Below, piece after piece: positions 37,618 to 47,332 of a DNA stretch of 59,097 nt. Numbering within the stretch: position 1 is the first letter of the stretch; every line of letters starts with the position of its first letter. The position numbers and the translations under genes are program-made. The DNA is from an uncultured Pelagibacteraceae bacterium (lineage in GTDB: Bacteria; Pseudomonadota; Alphaproteobacteria; Pelagibacterales; Pelagibacteraceae), in the NCBI GenBank assembly GCA_902518395.1, contig CABYFX010000002.1:1-59097 (forward strand), in the 5' to 3' direction. The notes beneath the pieces are model-generated. The model was not told the DNA's origin and did not search any database. It saw nothing but the letters and a program-made list of their open reading frames with translations.

Positions 37618-38391
37618 ATGGAAATTAATTTAAATTGTGATTTAGGTGAAAAATCAAAGCATCATTCAAATAAGAATGATCCCGATTTACTCAAAATAGT
37701 AAACTCTGCAAATGTGGCTTGTGGGTACCACGCTGGAGATGAAGAAACTATGAGAGAAGTTGTAGAGATTTCAAAGCAAAATGATGTAAGTATTGGTGCA
37801 CATCCATCTTTCAATGATCCAGAGAACTTCGGAAGAAAACGGATTAATCTTGGTGCTAATGAGATTTCTCAACTTTTAATAGATCAATATGAAATTTTGC
37901 AAAATATTGCCATTAAATTAGATGAAAAGGTTTCTCATATTAAACCACATGGAGCCTTGAATAATATGGCTTGTGAGGACCTTGAACTAGCAACAATTTT
38001 GGCAAAAACTATTTATAGTATTGATAAAGATATAATTTATTTAGTACCAACAGGTTCGAAAATGGAAATTGCAGCTAAAAAATTAAATATGAAAATTGCA
38101 TGTGAAATTTTTGCAGATAGGAATTATGAAGACGATGGAACGCTTGTATCAAGAAGTAAGGATCATGCCCTAATAACCGATCCTGAGCGAGCTAAAGAGC
38201 ATGTGTTAAATATGGTAAAAAACCAAACCCTTAATTGTCACAGTGGAAAACAAATACCTTGTGAAATTGATTCAATTTGCATACATGGAGATAACGTAAG
38301 TTCTCTTTCGACTGCAAAACAGGTAAGAGAAAACTTGATAAATAATAATTTAGAATTAAAGCCTCTAAATAAAATGAAAAAGTTTATATAA
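37618..38391 (+). CDS. pxpA: 5-oxoprolinase subunit A (LamB/YcsF family)
   Basis: MEINLNCDLGEKSKHHSNKNDPDLLKIVNSANVACGYHAGDEETM, SIGAHPSFNDPENFGR, VKPHGALNN-like. ATG 37618 fits the family N-terminus better than track start 37594. Confidence 0.95.
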   Translation: MEINLNCDLGEKSKHHSNKNDPDLLKIVNSANVACGYHAGDEETMREVVEISKQNDVSIGAHPSFNDPENFGRKRINLGANEISQLLIDQYEILQNIAIKLDEKVSHIKPHGALNNMACEDLELATILAKTIYSIDKDIIYLVPTGSKMEIAAKKLNMKIACEIFADRNYEDDGTLVSRSKDHALITDPERAKEHVLNMVKNQTLNCHSGKQIPCEIDSICIHGDNVSSLSTAKQVRENLINNNLELKPLNKMKKFI

Positions 38392-38393
38392 TT

Positions 38394-38873
38394 ATGATTA
38401 AAAAACTATTTACTCTTCTCATATTCTTTTTTTTAACTGTTGAAACTTTTGCTGCTGGAACAAGTTCATCAGGTAAAAAACCGAGCTATAAAAATGCTGT
38501 AAAAATAATTGAAGCTGCTAAGAAATATGAATCCAAAAATAAAATGGATAAAGCATTAAAAAGATATGAAAAAGCTCAAAAAATTTTATTAAAACTTGAC
38601 AAAGAAAAGCCCTTACAAGCTGATACACTGAACTACCTAGGTTTTACAACTAGAAAACTTGGGGACTTTGAAGCTGGTGAAAAATATTATTTGTTGGGTT
38701 TGCAAGTCGATCCAAAGCATGTGGGTATAAATGAGTACTTGGGTGAATTATATGTTGTAACCAACAGAATTGATTTAGCAAAAGAAAGATTGGAAATTTT
38801 AAAAAGCTGTAATTGTGAAGAGTATCAAGAGTTAAAAGAAATTATTGAAGGAACGAAAAAATCAAAATACTAA
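38394..38873 (+). CDS. Secreted TPR-repeat protein
   Basis: Signal peptide MIKKLFTLLIFFFLTVETFA; TPR-like repeats. Confidence 0.75.
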   Translation: MIKKLFTLLIFFFLTVETFAAGTSSSGKKPSYKNAVKIIEAAKKYESKNKMDKALKRYEKAQKILLKLDKEKPLQADTLNYLGFTTRKLGDFEAGEKYYLLGLQVDPKHVGINEYLGELYVVTNRIDLAKERLEILKSCNCEEYQELKEIIEGTKKSKY

Positions 38874-40180
38874 TTGATATTTTGAATCATTTGCTCGGGC
38901 ATCCATAAAGCGATTTGTGGGAACAGTACAATCAATAGAACTGCAAAAATCATTAATAAAAATAATGGAAAGGCACTCTTTGCTATAAACCCCATGTCTT
39001 TGTTTGCCATTCCTTGTAATACAAAAAGATTAAAACCAACAGGTGGTGTAATTTGAGCCATTTCTACAACAATGACTAAAAATATTCCAAACCAAATCAT
39101 ATCAAAGCCTGCCTGCCTTATCATTGGTTCAATTATTGCCATTGTAAGGACAACTGCTGAAATTCCATCAAGAAACATCCCAAGAATTATGTAAAAAATC
39201 ATTAATACAAATATTAATACATATGGTGATAACTCCATGTTCTGTATCCACAAAGCTAGATTTCTGGGTAAACCTGTAAATCCCATCGCAAGTGACAAGA
39301 AAGTTGCTCCAGCTAAAATAAATGCAATCATACACGAAGTTTTAGTTGCTCCTAACAAGGAGTCTTTAAATGTTTTTAAAGTTAAGCTCTTTTGAAAGTA
39401 AGAGAGAATTAAAGCCCCAACAACACCTAAAGACGCGGCCTCGGTTGCTGTTGCTATACCAGTATAAATAGAGCCTATTACTCCAAGTATTAATAAAATA
39501 ACTGGAATTAATTGTTTGGATTTACCTAGTTTATTTAAAAATGAAAAATTTTCATAATTAGTTGGCATTTTATTTTTATTTAATAAAGACCAAACAATTA
39601 CATAACCCATAAAGATTAGAGCAATCATTATCCCTGGAATTATTCCGGCTATAAAAAGTTTTGCAATTGATTCTTGAACAGTTACACCATAAATAATTAA
39701 AATTATTGATGGTGGAATTAAAAGACCTAATGTTCCTGAACCTGCCAAACTTCCAAGCAAAATTTTTTCAGGATATTTTCTTTTTCTTAGTTCTGGAATT
39801 GACATTTTTCCAACTGTAGCAACTGTTGCGGCAGATGATCCAGAAATAGCGGCAAACAAAGCACAACCAACAACATTAACGTGTATCAAACCTCCTGGTA
39901 ACTTCTGAAGCCATGGTGCCAATCCCTCAAATAAATTTTCTGATAATTTAGTTCTAAAAAGAATTTCACCCATCCACACAAATAACGGTAATGCTGTTAG
40001 TGTCCACGACGACGAAGCTCCCCATATAGTTGTGGCCATCGCATCACCCACAGGTCTAGAGGTAAACAAAATCATACCTATTGAAGATACTCCTACCATG
40101 CTGATAGCTACCCATATCCCAGATCCTAAAAAAAATAGCAAAACACTAATAAAAAAAAATGCTAATAAAATTTCAATCAT
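38870..40180 (-). CDS. dctM: TRAP transporter large permease (DctM-like)
   Basis: LPLFVWMGEILFRT, AISGSSAATVATVGKMSIPELRKRKYP, GTLGLLIPPSIILIIYG. Confidence 0.95.
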   Translation of the reverse strand: MIEILLAFFFISVLLFFLGSGIWVAISMVGVSSIGMILFTSRPVGDAMATTIWGASSSWTLTALPLFVWMGEILFRTKLSENLFEGLAPWLQKLPGGLIHVNVVGCALFAAISGSSAATVATVGKMSIPELRKRKYPEKILLGSLAGSGTLGLLIPPSIILIIYGVTVQESIAKLFIAGIIPGIMIALIFMGYVIVWSLLNKNKMPTNYENFSFLNKLGKSKQLIPVILLILGVIGSIYTGIATATEAASLGVVGALILSYFQKSLTLKTFKDSLLGATKTSCMIAFILAGATFLSLAMGFTGLPRNLALWIQNMELSPYVLIFVLMIFYIILGMFLDGISAVVLTMAIIEPMIRQAGFDMIWFGIFLVIVVEMAQITPPVGFNLFVLQGMANKDMGFIAKSAFPLFLLMIFAVLLIVLFPQIALWMPEQMIQNIN

Positions 40181-40661
40181 ACTTATTAACTATCCTCAAA
40201 ATTAATTGATGAAACACACATATAAAAAATAACAATGAACCAATTGCTACACTCGATTGAGGTATCCAAATTAAAATTTCGTCTGCACCTTCACTTCTTT
40301 CTTGAAACTCATAAGATATCTTTAACATTTTAAGAAAATAAAATGCCATATATCCCGAAAAAATAGATGCAATACTTAAACTCCAAATTTCTAGAAACTT
40401 TTTTCTTAGATCAGTAGCTTTTTCTAAAAATAGTGTGATCCTAATGTGGCCTCCATTCACAAATGTGTATGAAAGAGCAAAAAATGAAGAGGCTGCCATG
40501 CAGTAACCAGAATATTCAGCCAAACCTCTTATATAAAAACCAAACATTCTTGAGGCAATTCCAGTTAAAATAAAAACTGCTATCAAAAATAAAAAAAACG
40601 CAGCGATATATCCTGAGAAATTATATAAATTATTTAAAGATTTATTAATTTTCTGTAACAT
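40173..40661 (-). CDS. dctQ: TRAP transporter small permease (DctQ-like)
   Basis: Four hydrophobic segments, between DctM and DctP genes; GHIRITLFLEK. Confidence 0.9.
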   Translation of the reverse strand: MLQKINKSLNNLYNFSGYIAAFFLFLIAVFILTGIASRMFGFYIRGLAEYSGYCMAASSFFALSYTFVNGGHIRITLFLEKATDLRKKFLEIWSLSIASIFSGYMAFYFLKMLKISYEFQERSEGADEILIWIPQSSVAIGSLLFFICVFHQLILRIVNKYD

Positions 40662-40664
40662 AAA

Positions 40665-40690
40665 AAAGGCCGTTTTTTTAAACGGCCTTT
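40665..40690 (-). terminator. Perfect hairpin plus U-tract between dctP and dctQ (attenuator-like)
   Basis: Minus strand AAAGGCCGTTT-AAAA-AAACGGCCTTTTTTATG: 11-bp perfect stem, T-run, then dctQ ATG. Confidence 0.8.
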
Positions 40691-40705
40691 CTCATTATAT
40701 TAATT

Positions 40706-41677
40706 TTATTTGTAAGCAGCAAGCACGCTAGCACCTGTTTTGCCAGCCTTTTTCTTCCATTCCTTTGCCATTTTTTTTCCAACTTTTTGGAAATGTTTTT
40801 CTAAATCAGCGTTTACTTTGCCTACTGTCATTCCTGCAGCAGCTAAAGCTTTTTTATCCTCAATATTTCCAACTCTAGAAAGCATCCAACCTTTTTCTTC
40901 TGCAGCAGTTGCTTCTTTCATTATTAGTTTTTGAGTATCTGCATCTAGTTTGTTCCAAGATCCTCTATGAGCAACTACCATATTTTTTGGGAACCAAGCA
41001 GCTATATCATAGAAATATTTTACTCCGTTCTCCCAAATTTTACTATTTTTTCCAGTAGTTGGTGAAGTAATCATACTCTCAACCGCACCAGTTGAAAATG
41101 CTTGGCTTATTTCTGCAGCTTCAATTTTTGTTGGAGCCATACCAGTAAGTTCAGCAATTCTAATAGTTGCTGAATTATAAGCTCTAAATTTTAAACCTTG
41201 TAAATCTGAAACACTGTTAATCTCGTTTTTGCTATACAAACCTTGTGCAGGCCATGGCACAGCATACAAAAATACCAATCCTTTTTGACTCAAGCTTTCT
41301 ATAATTGCTGGTTTCGATGCTTGGTAAAGTTTCATAGCATCGTCATAAGATGTTGCTAAGAATGGTTGTGAGTCAATCTCAAGAATAGGATCTACTTTTC
41401 CAAGAGCCGACATAAATCTCTCTCCCATTTGAGCTTGACCAGTTCTAACAGCTCTAAAGATTTCTCCACCTTTAAATAATGATCCACCAGGATGAGTTAC
41501 AATTGTTAATTTACCTCCACTTTTTTCTGAAACGTTTTTAGCAAATTCTGCAGCATTAGCTGAATGAAAATTGCTTGCACCATAAGCTAAAGCCATATCC
41601 CACTTCTCAGCAGCATTTACGTTAGCGGTTAACAAAACAGAAAATAAAATAGAAATTAAAGTTTTTAAATTTTTCAT
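40706..41677 (-). CDS. dctP: TRAP transporter substrate-binding protein (DctP-like)
   Basis: Signal peptide; VRTGQAQMGERFMSALG, GLKFRAYNSATIRIAELTGMAPTKIEAAEISQAFSTGAVE; SD TAAGGAGG. Confidence 0.94.
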   Translation of the reverse strand: MKNLKTLISILFSVLLTANVNAAEKWDMALAYGASNFHSANAAEFAKNVSEKSGGKLTIVTHPGGSLFKGGEIFRAVRTGQAQMGERFMSALGKVDPILEIDSQPFLATSYDDAMKLYQASKPAIIESLSQKGLVFLYAVPWPAQGLYSKNEINSVSDLQGLKFRAYNSATIRIAELTGMAPTKIEAAEISQAFSTGAVESMITSPTTGKNSKIWENGVKYFYDIAAWFPKNMVVAHRGSWNKLDADTQKLIMKEATAAEEKGWMLSRVGNIEDKKALAAAGMTVGKVNADLEKHFQKVGKKMAKEWKKKAGKTGASVLAAYK

Positions 41678-41734
41678 TAATCCTCCTTATTTTTAAAAAA
41701 ATACATCTGATTATGTATTATTTATTAAATCAAT

Positions 41735-41764
41735 AAAAATTTCATGTGTTTTATTGAAATTTTT
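41735..41764. promoter_or_regulatory. 10-bp perfect inverted repeat in the divergent dctP/TerC intergenic region
   Basis: AAAAATTTCA-tgtgttttat-TGAAATTTTT. Confidence 0.45.
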
Positions 41765-41790
41765 TAAATAATTACTATTATATATTCATC

Positions 41791-42405
41791 TTGATAGAAG
41801 AATCCCTTATTTTATTACAAATTATCTTCATAGATATAATCTTAGCTGCTGATAATGCTATTATAATTGGTTTAATTGCAGCTAATTTTGTACCAAAAAA
41901 CAGAAAAAAGATAATTTTTTGGGGAGTAGTTGGTGCTCTAGTTTTTAAAGTTCTATTTGCAGTATTTGCAACATATTTATTCAAATTCTACTTTATAAAA
42001 ATTTTGGGAGGGTTACTTTTAATTTGGATAGTCAATGATTTGAGAAAAGATCTTTTTCAAATTCAGAAAAAATCAAAATCACCCACAAAAAAATCATTAG
42101 AACCTTCATTTGCAAAAGGTATGTATAAAGTGCTTTTTGCAGATATCACAATTAGTTTCGACAATGTTATAGGTGTTGTTGGAGCTTCTAAGGGCAACTT
42201 TGGGTTTATGATTTTTGGTTTATTGTTATCAGTAGTCCTTACTGGAGCAATGGCAACTTATTTAGCTAATTATATGCAGAAACATTTATGGGTTGTGTAT
42301 ATTGGTCTAGCATTTATCCTCTTAGTCGCAATACAACTAATTATTGGAGGACTTGTAGACTTAGAAATTTTAAATATTAACGAGCAGTTTAAAAAATATT
42401 TTTAA
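41791..42405 (+). CDS. TerC/YjbE-family integral membrane protein
   Basis: DIILAADNAIIIGL and ADITISFDNVIGVVGAS repeated acidic TM motifs; TTG start. Confidence 0.85.
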   Translation: MIEESLILLQIIFIDIILAADNAIIIGLIAANFVPKNRKKIIFWGVVGALVFKVLFAVFATYLFKFYFIKILGGLLLIWIVNDLRKDLFQIQKKSKSPTKKSLEPSFAKGMYKVLFADITISFDNVIGVVGASKGNFGFMIFGLLLSVVLTGAMATYLANYMQKHLWVVYIGLAFILLVAIQLIIGGLVDLEILNINEQFKKYF

Positions 42406-43181
42406 TAAGAATATTTATTTGATGGGTAGGACCCACTTTTAACATCTGATTTAAATTTTTTAACTGCATTTCTGACATTTCTTTTCAAATAAGTATATTT
42501 TTTAACAAATTTGACTTTAGTATCTGTTAAACCCAATAAATCATCTGTGACTAAAATTTGACCATCACAAAAATTTGATGAACCTATCCCTATTGTTGGA
42601 ACGTTAATTGACTCTGTAATTTCTTTTGAAACTTTTTTTTCAATACATTCTAAAACAATTGCAAAAACTCCAGCATCTTCTAATGACTTAGAATCTTTTA
42701 ACAAATTTTTTTTTTCTAAATCTGTTTTACCTTTATATCTGAATTTACCTCTTACAGTTTGTGGCGTTATACCTATATGACCCATCACAGGAATTTTAAA
42801 TTTAGTTAAATATTTTACAATTTCTATAATTTTTCTGCCTCCTTCTAATTTTATTCCATCACATTTTGTTTCTTTCATTACTTTTTTACAATTTTTGAGT
42901 GCTTGAGATTTATTATTGTATGTATTGAAAGGCATGTCTACAATCATTAAACTTTTTTTAACTCCTTTTCTTACACTCTTGGAGTGCTCAATCATCATTG
43001 ATAAATTTACATTTCTTGTGGTTTCAAAATTATATAAAACTGAACCCAATGAATCACCCACAAGTATTAAATCTGCGTTGCTATCAATCTCTTCTGCTAT
43101 ATTTTTTGAATAAGCAGTTAAACAAACAATTTTTGACTTATTTTTTTTTTTAAGAACAAGCCTACTTATTTTTGTAAGCAT
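42402..43181 (-). CDS. panB: 3-methyl-2-oxobutanoate hydroxymethyltransferase
   Basis: CLTAYSKNIAEEID, LVGDSLGSVLY, MPFNTY, KLEGG, PVMGHIGITPQTV, GIGSSNFCDGQILVTDDLLGL. Confidence 0.95.
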   Translation of the reverse strand: MLTKISRLVLKKKNKSKIVCLTAYSKNIAEEIDSNADLILVGDSLGSVLYNFETTRNVNLSMMIEHSKSVRKGVKKSLMIVDMPFNTYNNKSQALKNCKKVMKETKCDGIKLEGGRKIIEIVKYLTKFKIPVMGHIGITPQTVRGKFRYKGKTDLEKKNLLKDSKSLEDAGVFAIVLECIEKKVSKEITESINVPTIGIGSSNFCDGQILVTDDLLGLTDTKVKFVKKYTYLKRNVRNAVKKFKSDVKSGSYPSNKYSY

Positions 43182-43191
43182 AAATATTTGC

Positions 43192-43620
43192 TTACCAAGT
43201 GCCCGTATTTTCCATAGATTTCCAAGGTTCTAAAGGTTCTAAATAACCATCTTGAAGAATTTCAACCGATATCTTGTCTGGAGATCTAACAAATGCCATA
43301 TGACCATCTCTAGGTGGTCTATTAATTGTGTATCCCATATTCTTTAATCTCTGACATGTCTCATATATATTTTCAACTCTGTATGCTAAATGTCCAAAAT
43401 TTCTAGATCCATCACCTAAACTGTCTCCATCCCAATTATAAGTCAATTCTATTTCAGCACCTTTATCATTTGGGGCAGCCAAAAATACCAATGTATATCT
43501 TCCCTTCTCACTTTCTTTTCTTCTTGTTTCTTTAAGACCTAATCCATCACAGAAAAATCTTAACGACTCATCGATATTTGAAACTCTGATCATTGTGTGT
43601 AAATATTTCATATAATTCAC
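43192..43620 (-). CDS. gloA: Lactoylglutathione lyase (VOC family)
   Basis: LHTMIRVSNIDESLRFFCDGLGLKETRRKE, ELTYNWD, GHLAYRVENIYETC, MAFVRSPDKISVEIL. Confidence 0.93.
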   Translation of the reverse strand: MNYMKYLHTMIRVSNIDESLRFFCDGLGLKETRRKESEKGRYTLVFLAAPNDKGAEIELTYNWDGDSLGDGSRNFGHLAYRVENIYETCQRLKNMGYTINRPPRDGHMAFVRSPDKISVEILQDGYLEPLEPWKSMENTGTW

Positions 43621-43633
43621 TTATATAGTCTTA

Positions 43634-45208
43634 TTATTCCAATTCAATAGTGCTTGGTGGCTTTGAAGTAATATCATAAACAACTCTATTAATACCTCTG
43701 ATATTATTTACAATTTGATTAGATATTGACTGCATGAAAGGTTTTTTAAATTGAAAGAAATCTGCTGTCATTCCATCTTCTGAGGTAATTGCCCTCAATA
43801 AACAAAGATATTCATAAGTTCTATTATCTCCCATAACGCCAACAGTCTTAACTGGAAGTAAGGCAGCATAGGCCTGCCAAATCTTATCATATAGATTATT
43901 ATCTTTCAAAGATTTGATAAAGTAATTATCTGCCTCTTTTAAAATTTTTATTTTTTCTTTAGTGATTATGCCAGGCATTCTAATTGCAAGACCTGGTCCA
44001 GGAAATGGGTGTCTAGATATAATCTCATGACTTAATCCAAGTTCTAATCCTAGTTTTCTAACCTCATCTTTAAAAAGATATTTCAATGGCTCAACTAATT
44101 TAAGTTTCATTTTTTTTGGCAAACCACCTACATTATGATGTGATTTAATTTTTGATGTTTGGCTTCCTGTAACAGATTTACTTTCAATTAAATCAGGATA
44201 CAAAGTTCCTTGGGCTAAGAATTTTACATTTTTAATTTTATTTGAATATTTTTCAAAAATTTTAATAAAAAGATTTCCTATTATTTTTCTTTTTTTTTCT
44301 GGATCAGAAATATTTTTTAATTTAGATAAAAATAAATTTTCTGCATTTACATAAATTAGATTAATTTTAAATCTCTTCTTAAATGTATTTACAACTTGCT
44401 TTTCTTCATCTTTCCTAAGTAAACCAGTATTAACAAATATACATGTTAATTTTTTCCCTATAGCATTTGACAGTAATTTAGCAACTACACTACTATCAAC
44501 ACCTCCAGATAGTGCACAAATAACCTTTGAATTTCCTACGCTATTTCTTACTTCATCTATTAATTTTTTTTTCTGGTCTTTTGAAGACCAATTTTTAGTT
44601 AATTTACATATAGAAAATATAAAATTTTTAAGTATTAACTTTCCTTTGACTGTATGACTTACCTCTGGGTGAAATTGAATACCAAACATTTTTTTTTCTA
44701 CATTTTCAATAATACACATTTTCGAGTTTATACTTTGTGCAATTATATTAAAATTTTTTGGTAATTTTGTTACTTGATCAGCATGGCTCATCCATACATT
44801 ATTTTTTCCCTTAGAAAAAAAATCTTTAGTTAACTTACTTTTTCTAGTTTCTTTTACTTCAGCAAGTCCAAATTCTCTATGTTTAGAGCTTCTTACACTT
44901 CCTCCCATTGCTTTTGAAATAATTTGATGACCAAAACATATACCTAGTACAGGCACTCCTAGTTTAAGAATTTTATCATTAAATTTTACTTTTTTACTCT
45001 CATAGACATTTAAAGGACCACCAGATAAAATTATTCCTTTAATATTTTTTTCAAACTTTGTGAATTTTTCTATTTTTTTGTGACTTACTATCTCACAATA
45101 AATACCCAGTTCTCTGATTTTTCTTGCAATTAACTGTGTAAATTGGGAACCAAAGTCTACAATTAGTATTTTATTGAGAGTGTTCTCAAGACGCATCTTT
45201 TCTTTCAA
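43634..45208 (-). CDS. guaA: GMP synthase (glutamine-hydrolysing)
   Basis: [76 protein letters not shown]. Confidence 0.97.
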   Translation of the reverse strand: MKEKMRLENTLNKILIVDFGSQFTQLIARKIRELGIYCEIVSHKKIEKFTKFEKNIKGIILSGGPLNVYESKKVKFNDKILKLGVPVLGICFGHQIISKAMGGSVRSSKHREFGLAEVKETRKSKLTKDFFSKGKNNVWMSHADQVTKLPKNFNIIAQSINSKMCIIENVEKKMFGIQFHPEVSHTVKGKLILKNFIFSICKLTKNWSSKDQKKKLIDEVRNSVGNSKVICALSGGVDSSVVAKLLSNAIGKKLTCIFVNTGLLRKDEEKQVVNTFKKRFKINLIYVNAENLFLSKLKNISDPEKKRKIIGNLFIKIFEKYSNKIKNVKFLAQGTLYPDLIESKSVTGSQTSKIKSHHNVGGLPKKMKLKLVEPLKYLFKDEVRKLGLELGLSHEIISRHPFPGPGLAIRMPGIITKEKIKILKEADNYFIKSLKDNNLYDKIWQAYAALLPVKTVGVMGDNRTYEYLCLLRAITSEDGMTADFFQFKKPFMQSISNQIVNNIRGINRVVYDITSKPPSTIELE

Positions 45209-45614
45209 AGTCTTTTAAACGACTTTCAATTGAAGCAATTTTTTCACACATATCTACACAAATTTTCTTAAAATTTTTACTCAATTCATCTGCTTTTGAA
45301 AAATTTGATCTTTCTAATTCCATATCAATTAAAAGGAACATTGCCTCTTCATTCTTAGGATCTAAAAGTAAAGTAGTTTTTATATTCTTTTCTTCTTGTC
45401 TTTTATCTTCTTCAATTTTAAAAATTTTAGCTAAATAAAGATAAGATGCTGAGTCTTTTGGGTTATAAACTATATTTCTATGAAATAAAAACTTTGAATC
45501 TTCATATTTTTCCTTATCGAATAAATCCTTTGCCTCTTTAAAAAAATTATTTTCATTCGCCTTAGCAAAAAAGCTAAATAAAATAAATGTAAAAATTAAA
45601 ATTAAGTATTTCAT
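45186..45614 (-). CDS. Secreted TPR-like hypothetical protein
   Basis: Signal peptide [22 protein letters not shown]-like helices; between guaB and guaA. Confidence 0.7.
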   Translation of the reverse strand: MKYLILIFTFILFSFFAKANENNFFKEAKDLFDKEKYEDSKFLFHRNIVYNPKDSASYLYLAKIFKIEEDKRQEEKNIKTTLLLDPKNEEAMFLLIDMELERSNFSKADELSKNFKKICVDMCEKIASIESRLKDFERKDAS

Positions 45615-45616
45615 AG

Positions 45617-46681
45617 TTATTTTTTAACAACATCTATATTATGTACCATACTTTCATAAAAACCTGCTTTAGTAATTTTTACAAATTTTGGATTTTTTCT
45701 TAATTCAATTACTTTCTTAGCTCCCATATAGCCCATTGAAGATTTTAAACCTCCAACTAGGTTGTAGATTATTTTATCAACTTTACCTTTATATTTAATA
45801 TATCCCTCTACACCTTCCGCTACATATTTTGATGTATCTTTCTGTTTCGTTTGAAAGTATCTATCTGCCGAACCTTTGTTCATTGCGCCTATTGAACCCA
45901 TACCCCTAAAATATTTATATAATTTACCGTTTTTCTTTATCTTTTTTCCAGGTGCTTCATCTGAACCTGCAAATAATGAACCTATCATAACTGCATCTGC
46001 ACCAGCTGCTAATGCTTTAGCAATATCACCAGAAAATTTTATTCCCCCATCAGCAATTAGTCTTGTTTTGCTTTTACCAATTCCTTTTTTAACATTTAGT
46101 ATTGCGCTTAGTTGTGGAACTCCTATTCCTGCTACAAGTCTTGTTGTACAAATAGATCCCGGGCCTATTCCTACTTTTATAATATCAACACCTAACCCAA
46201 CCAAAAATTTTGCAGCTTGTGCTGTGGCTATATTTCCAGCACAAATTGCTGTTTTCTTAGGACGTATTTTTTTTATTTTTTTAATTATATCTCCTACTTT
46301 TTTGGTATGTCCGTGTGCCGTATCAATTACTATTATATCCAAGTTTTCTTTTAATATTTTTTCTGCTCTCTTTAATTCTTTTTCGCTTGCACCAACTGCT
46401 GCACCTACTAATATTTTTTTGGATTTTACTTTTCTAATTTCTTTAATCTGTTCTTCAATATTTAAGTTTCTGTGAATTATCCCTAATCCACCAGCTCTCC
46501 CCATTGCAATTCCCATTGAAGACTCTGTTACAGTATCCATTGCAGATGATAAAAGTGGTATTTTTATATTTAGACTTTCTGTCAAATTTATAGAGGTATT
46601 TACTTCACTAGGCAGAATAGCTGAGTAATTAGGCGCTAAAGTAACATCATCAAATGTTAAAGCTTCTTTAATAGTTTCCAT
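45617..46681 (-). CDS. guaB: Inosine-5'-monophosphate dehydrogenase lacking the CBS (Bateman) domain, 354 aa
   Basis: ALTFDDVTLAPNYS, SAMDTVTESSMGIAMGRAGGLGIIHRN, KVGIGPGSICTTRLVAGIGVPQ, IADGGIKFSGD, RYFQTKQ; sequence passes directly from EQIKEIRKVKSKK to ILVGAAVGAS. Confidence 0.95.
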   Translation of the reverse strand: METIKEALTFDDVTLAPNYSAILPSEVNTSINLTESLNIKIPLLSSAMDTVTESSMGIAMGRAGGLGIIHRNLNIEEQIKEIRKVKSKKILVGAAVGASEKELKRAEKILKENLDIIVIDTAHGHTKKVGDIIKKIKKIRPKKTAICAGNIATAQAAKFLVGLGVDIIKVGIGPGSICTTRLVAGIGVPQLSAILNVKKGIGKSKTRLIADGGIKFSGDIAKALAAGADAVMIGSLFAGSDEAPGKKIKKNGKLYKYFRGMGSIGAMNKGSADRYFQTKQKDTSKYVAEGVEGYIKYKGKVDKIIYNLVGGLKSSMGYMGAKKVIELRKNPKFVKITKAGFYESMVHNIDVVKK

Positions 46682-46720
46682 GTCCTTATATAAATGATTC
46701 TTTAAAAAATAAAAGGATAA

Positions 46721-47332
46721 CTATCTCAAATTTCTACAAATTATAAAATTTTCTTTAGAGTCTTTTCTGCTTGATGGAGGCTTGAAAATATCAACATCTT
46801 TAAAAGACTTTTTGCCTAATGCGACAATCTCGTTAAAAGATGATCCCATAAAAAGTTTAGATATAAAATTTCCCTTTTTATTAAGTAATTCAATAGCAAA
46901 ATTCATTGCCTCAATACATAATTCTCCTGTAACTAATGAATCTACACTTTTATTTCCTGTAGTGTTAACTGCCATGTCAGAGACTATAAGATCTACTTTC
47001 TTACCATAATAATTTTTGATATTTTTTTTTTGCTGTTCCTCAGTAAAATCGCCTTTTATATGTACTAAATTCTTAATTGGCTCAATATCCTTTAAATCAA
47101 TTGAAATTATTTTAGAGTTACTGAAATTTCTTGATATATACTGAGACCAGCTACCTGGAGCTGCACCAAGATCTATAACTAAAATATTATTTTTTATTAT
47201 TTTGAATTTGTCGTTTATTTCTTGTAATTTATATACGGCTCTGGACCTATAACCTTCTAATTTTGATTTTTTGACGTAAATATCTCTTTTTTGCTTAATA
47301 ACCCAATTCTTCGAAAATTTATTTTTTTTCAA
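46721..47332 (-). CDS. rlmE: 23S rRNA 2'-O-ribose U2552 methyltransferase (RlmE/FtsJ)
   Basis: YRSRAVYKLQEINDKF, VIDLGAAPGSWSQYIS, DLIVSDMAVNTTG, SRKDSKENFIICRN; TTG start abutting preceding TAG. Confidence 0.93.
   Translation of the reverse strand: MKKNKFSKNWVIKQKRDIYVKKSKLEGYRSRAVYKLQEINDKFKIIKNNILVIDLGAAPGSWSQYISRNFSNSKIISIDLKDIEPIKNLVHIKGDFTEEQQKKNIKNYYGKKVDLIVSDMAVNTTGNKSVDSLVTGELCIEAMNFAIELLNKKGNFISKLFMGSSFNEIVALGKKSFKDVDIFKPPSSRKDSKENFIICRNLR

Noticed and set aside
41678-41790. Possible manganese (yybP-ykoY) riboswitch before the TerC-family gene
   Set aside because: I looked for its conserved loops and did not see them; only an AT-rich dyad is present.
45876-46475. 199-aa plus-strand ORF
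   Set aside because: Lies wholly antisense to guaB; repetitive Pro/Ile/Ala/Phe composition typical of an antisense frame in AT-rich coding DNA.
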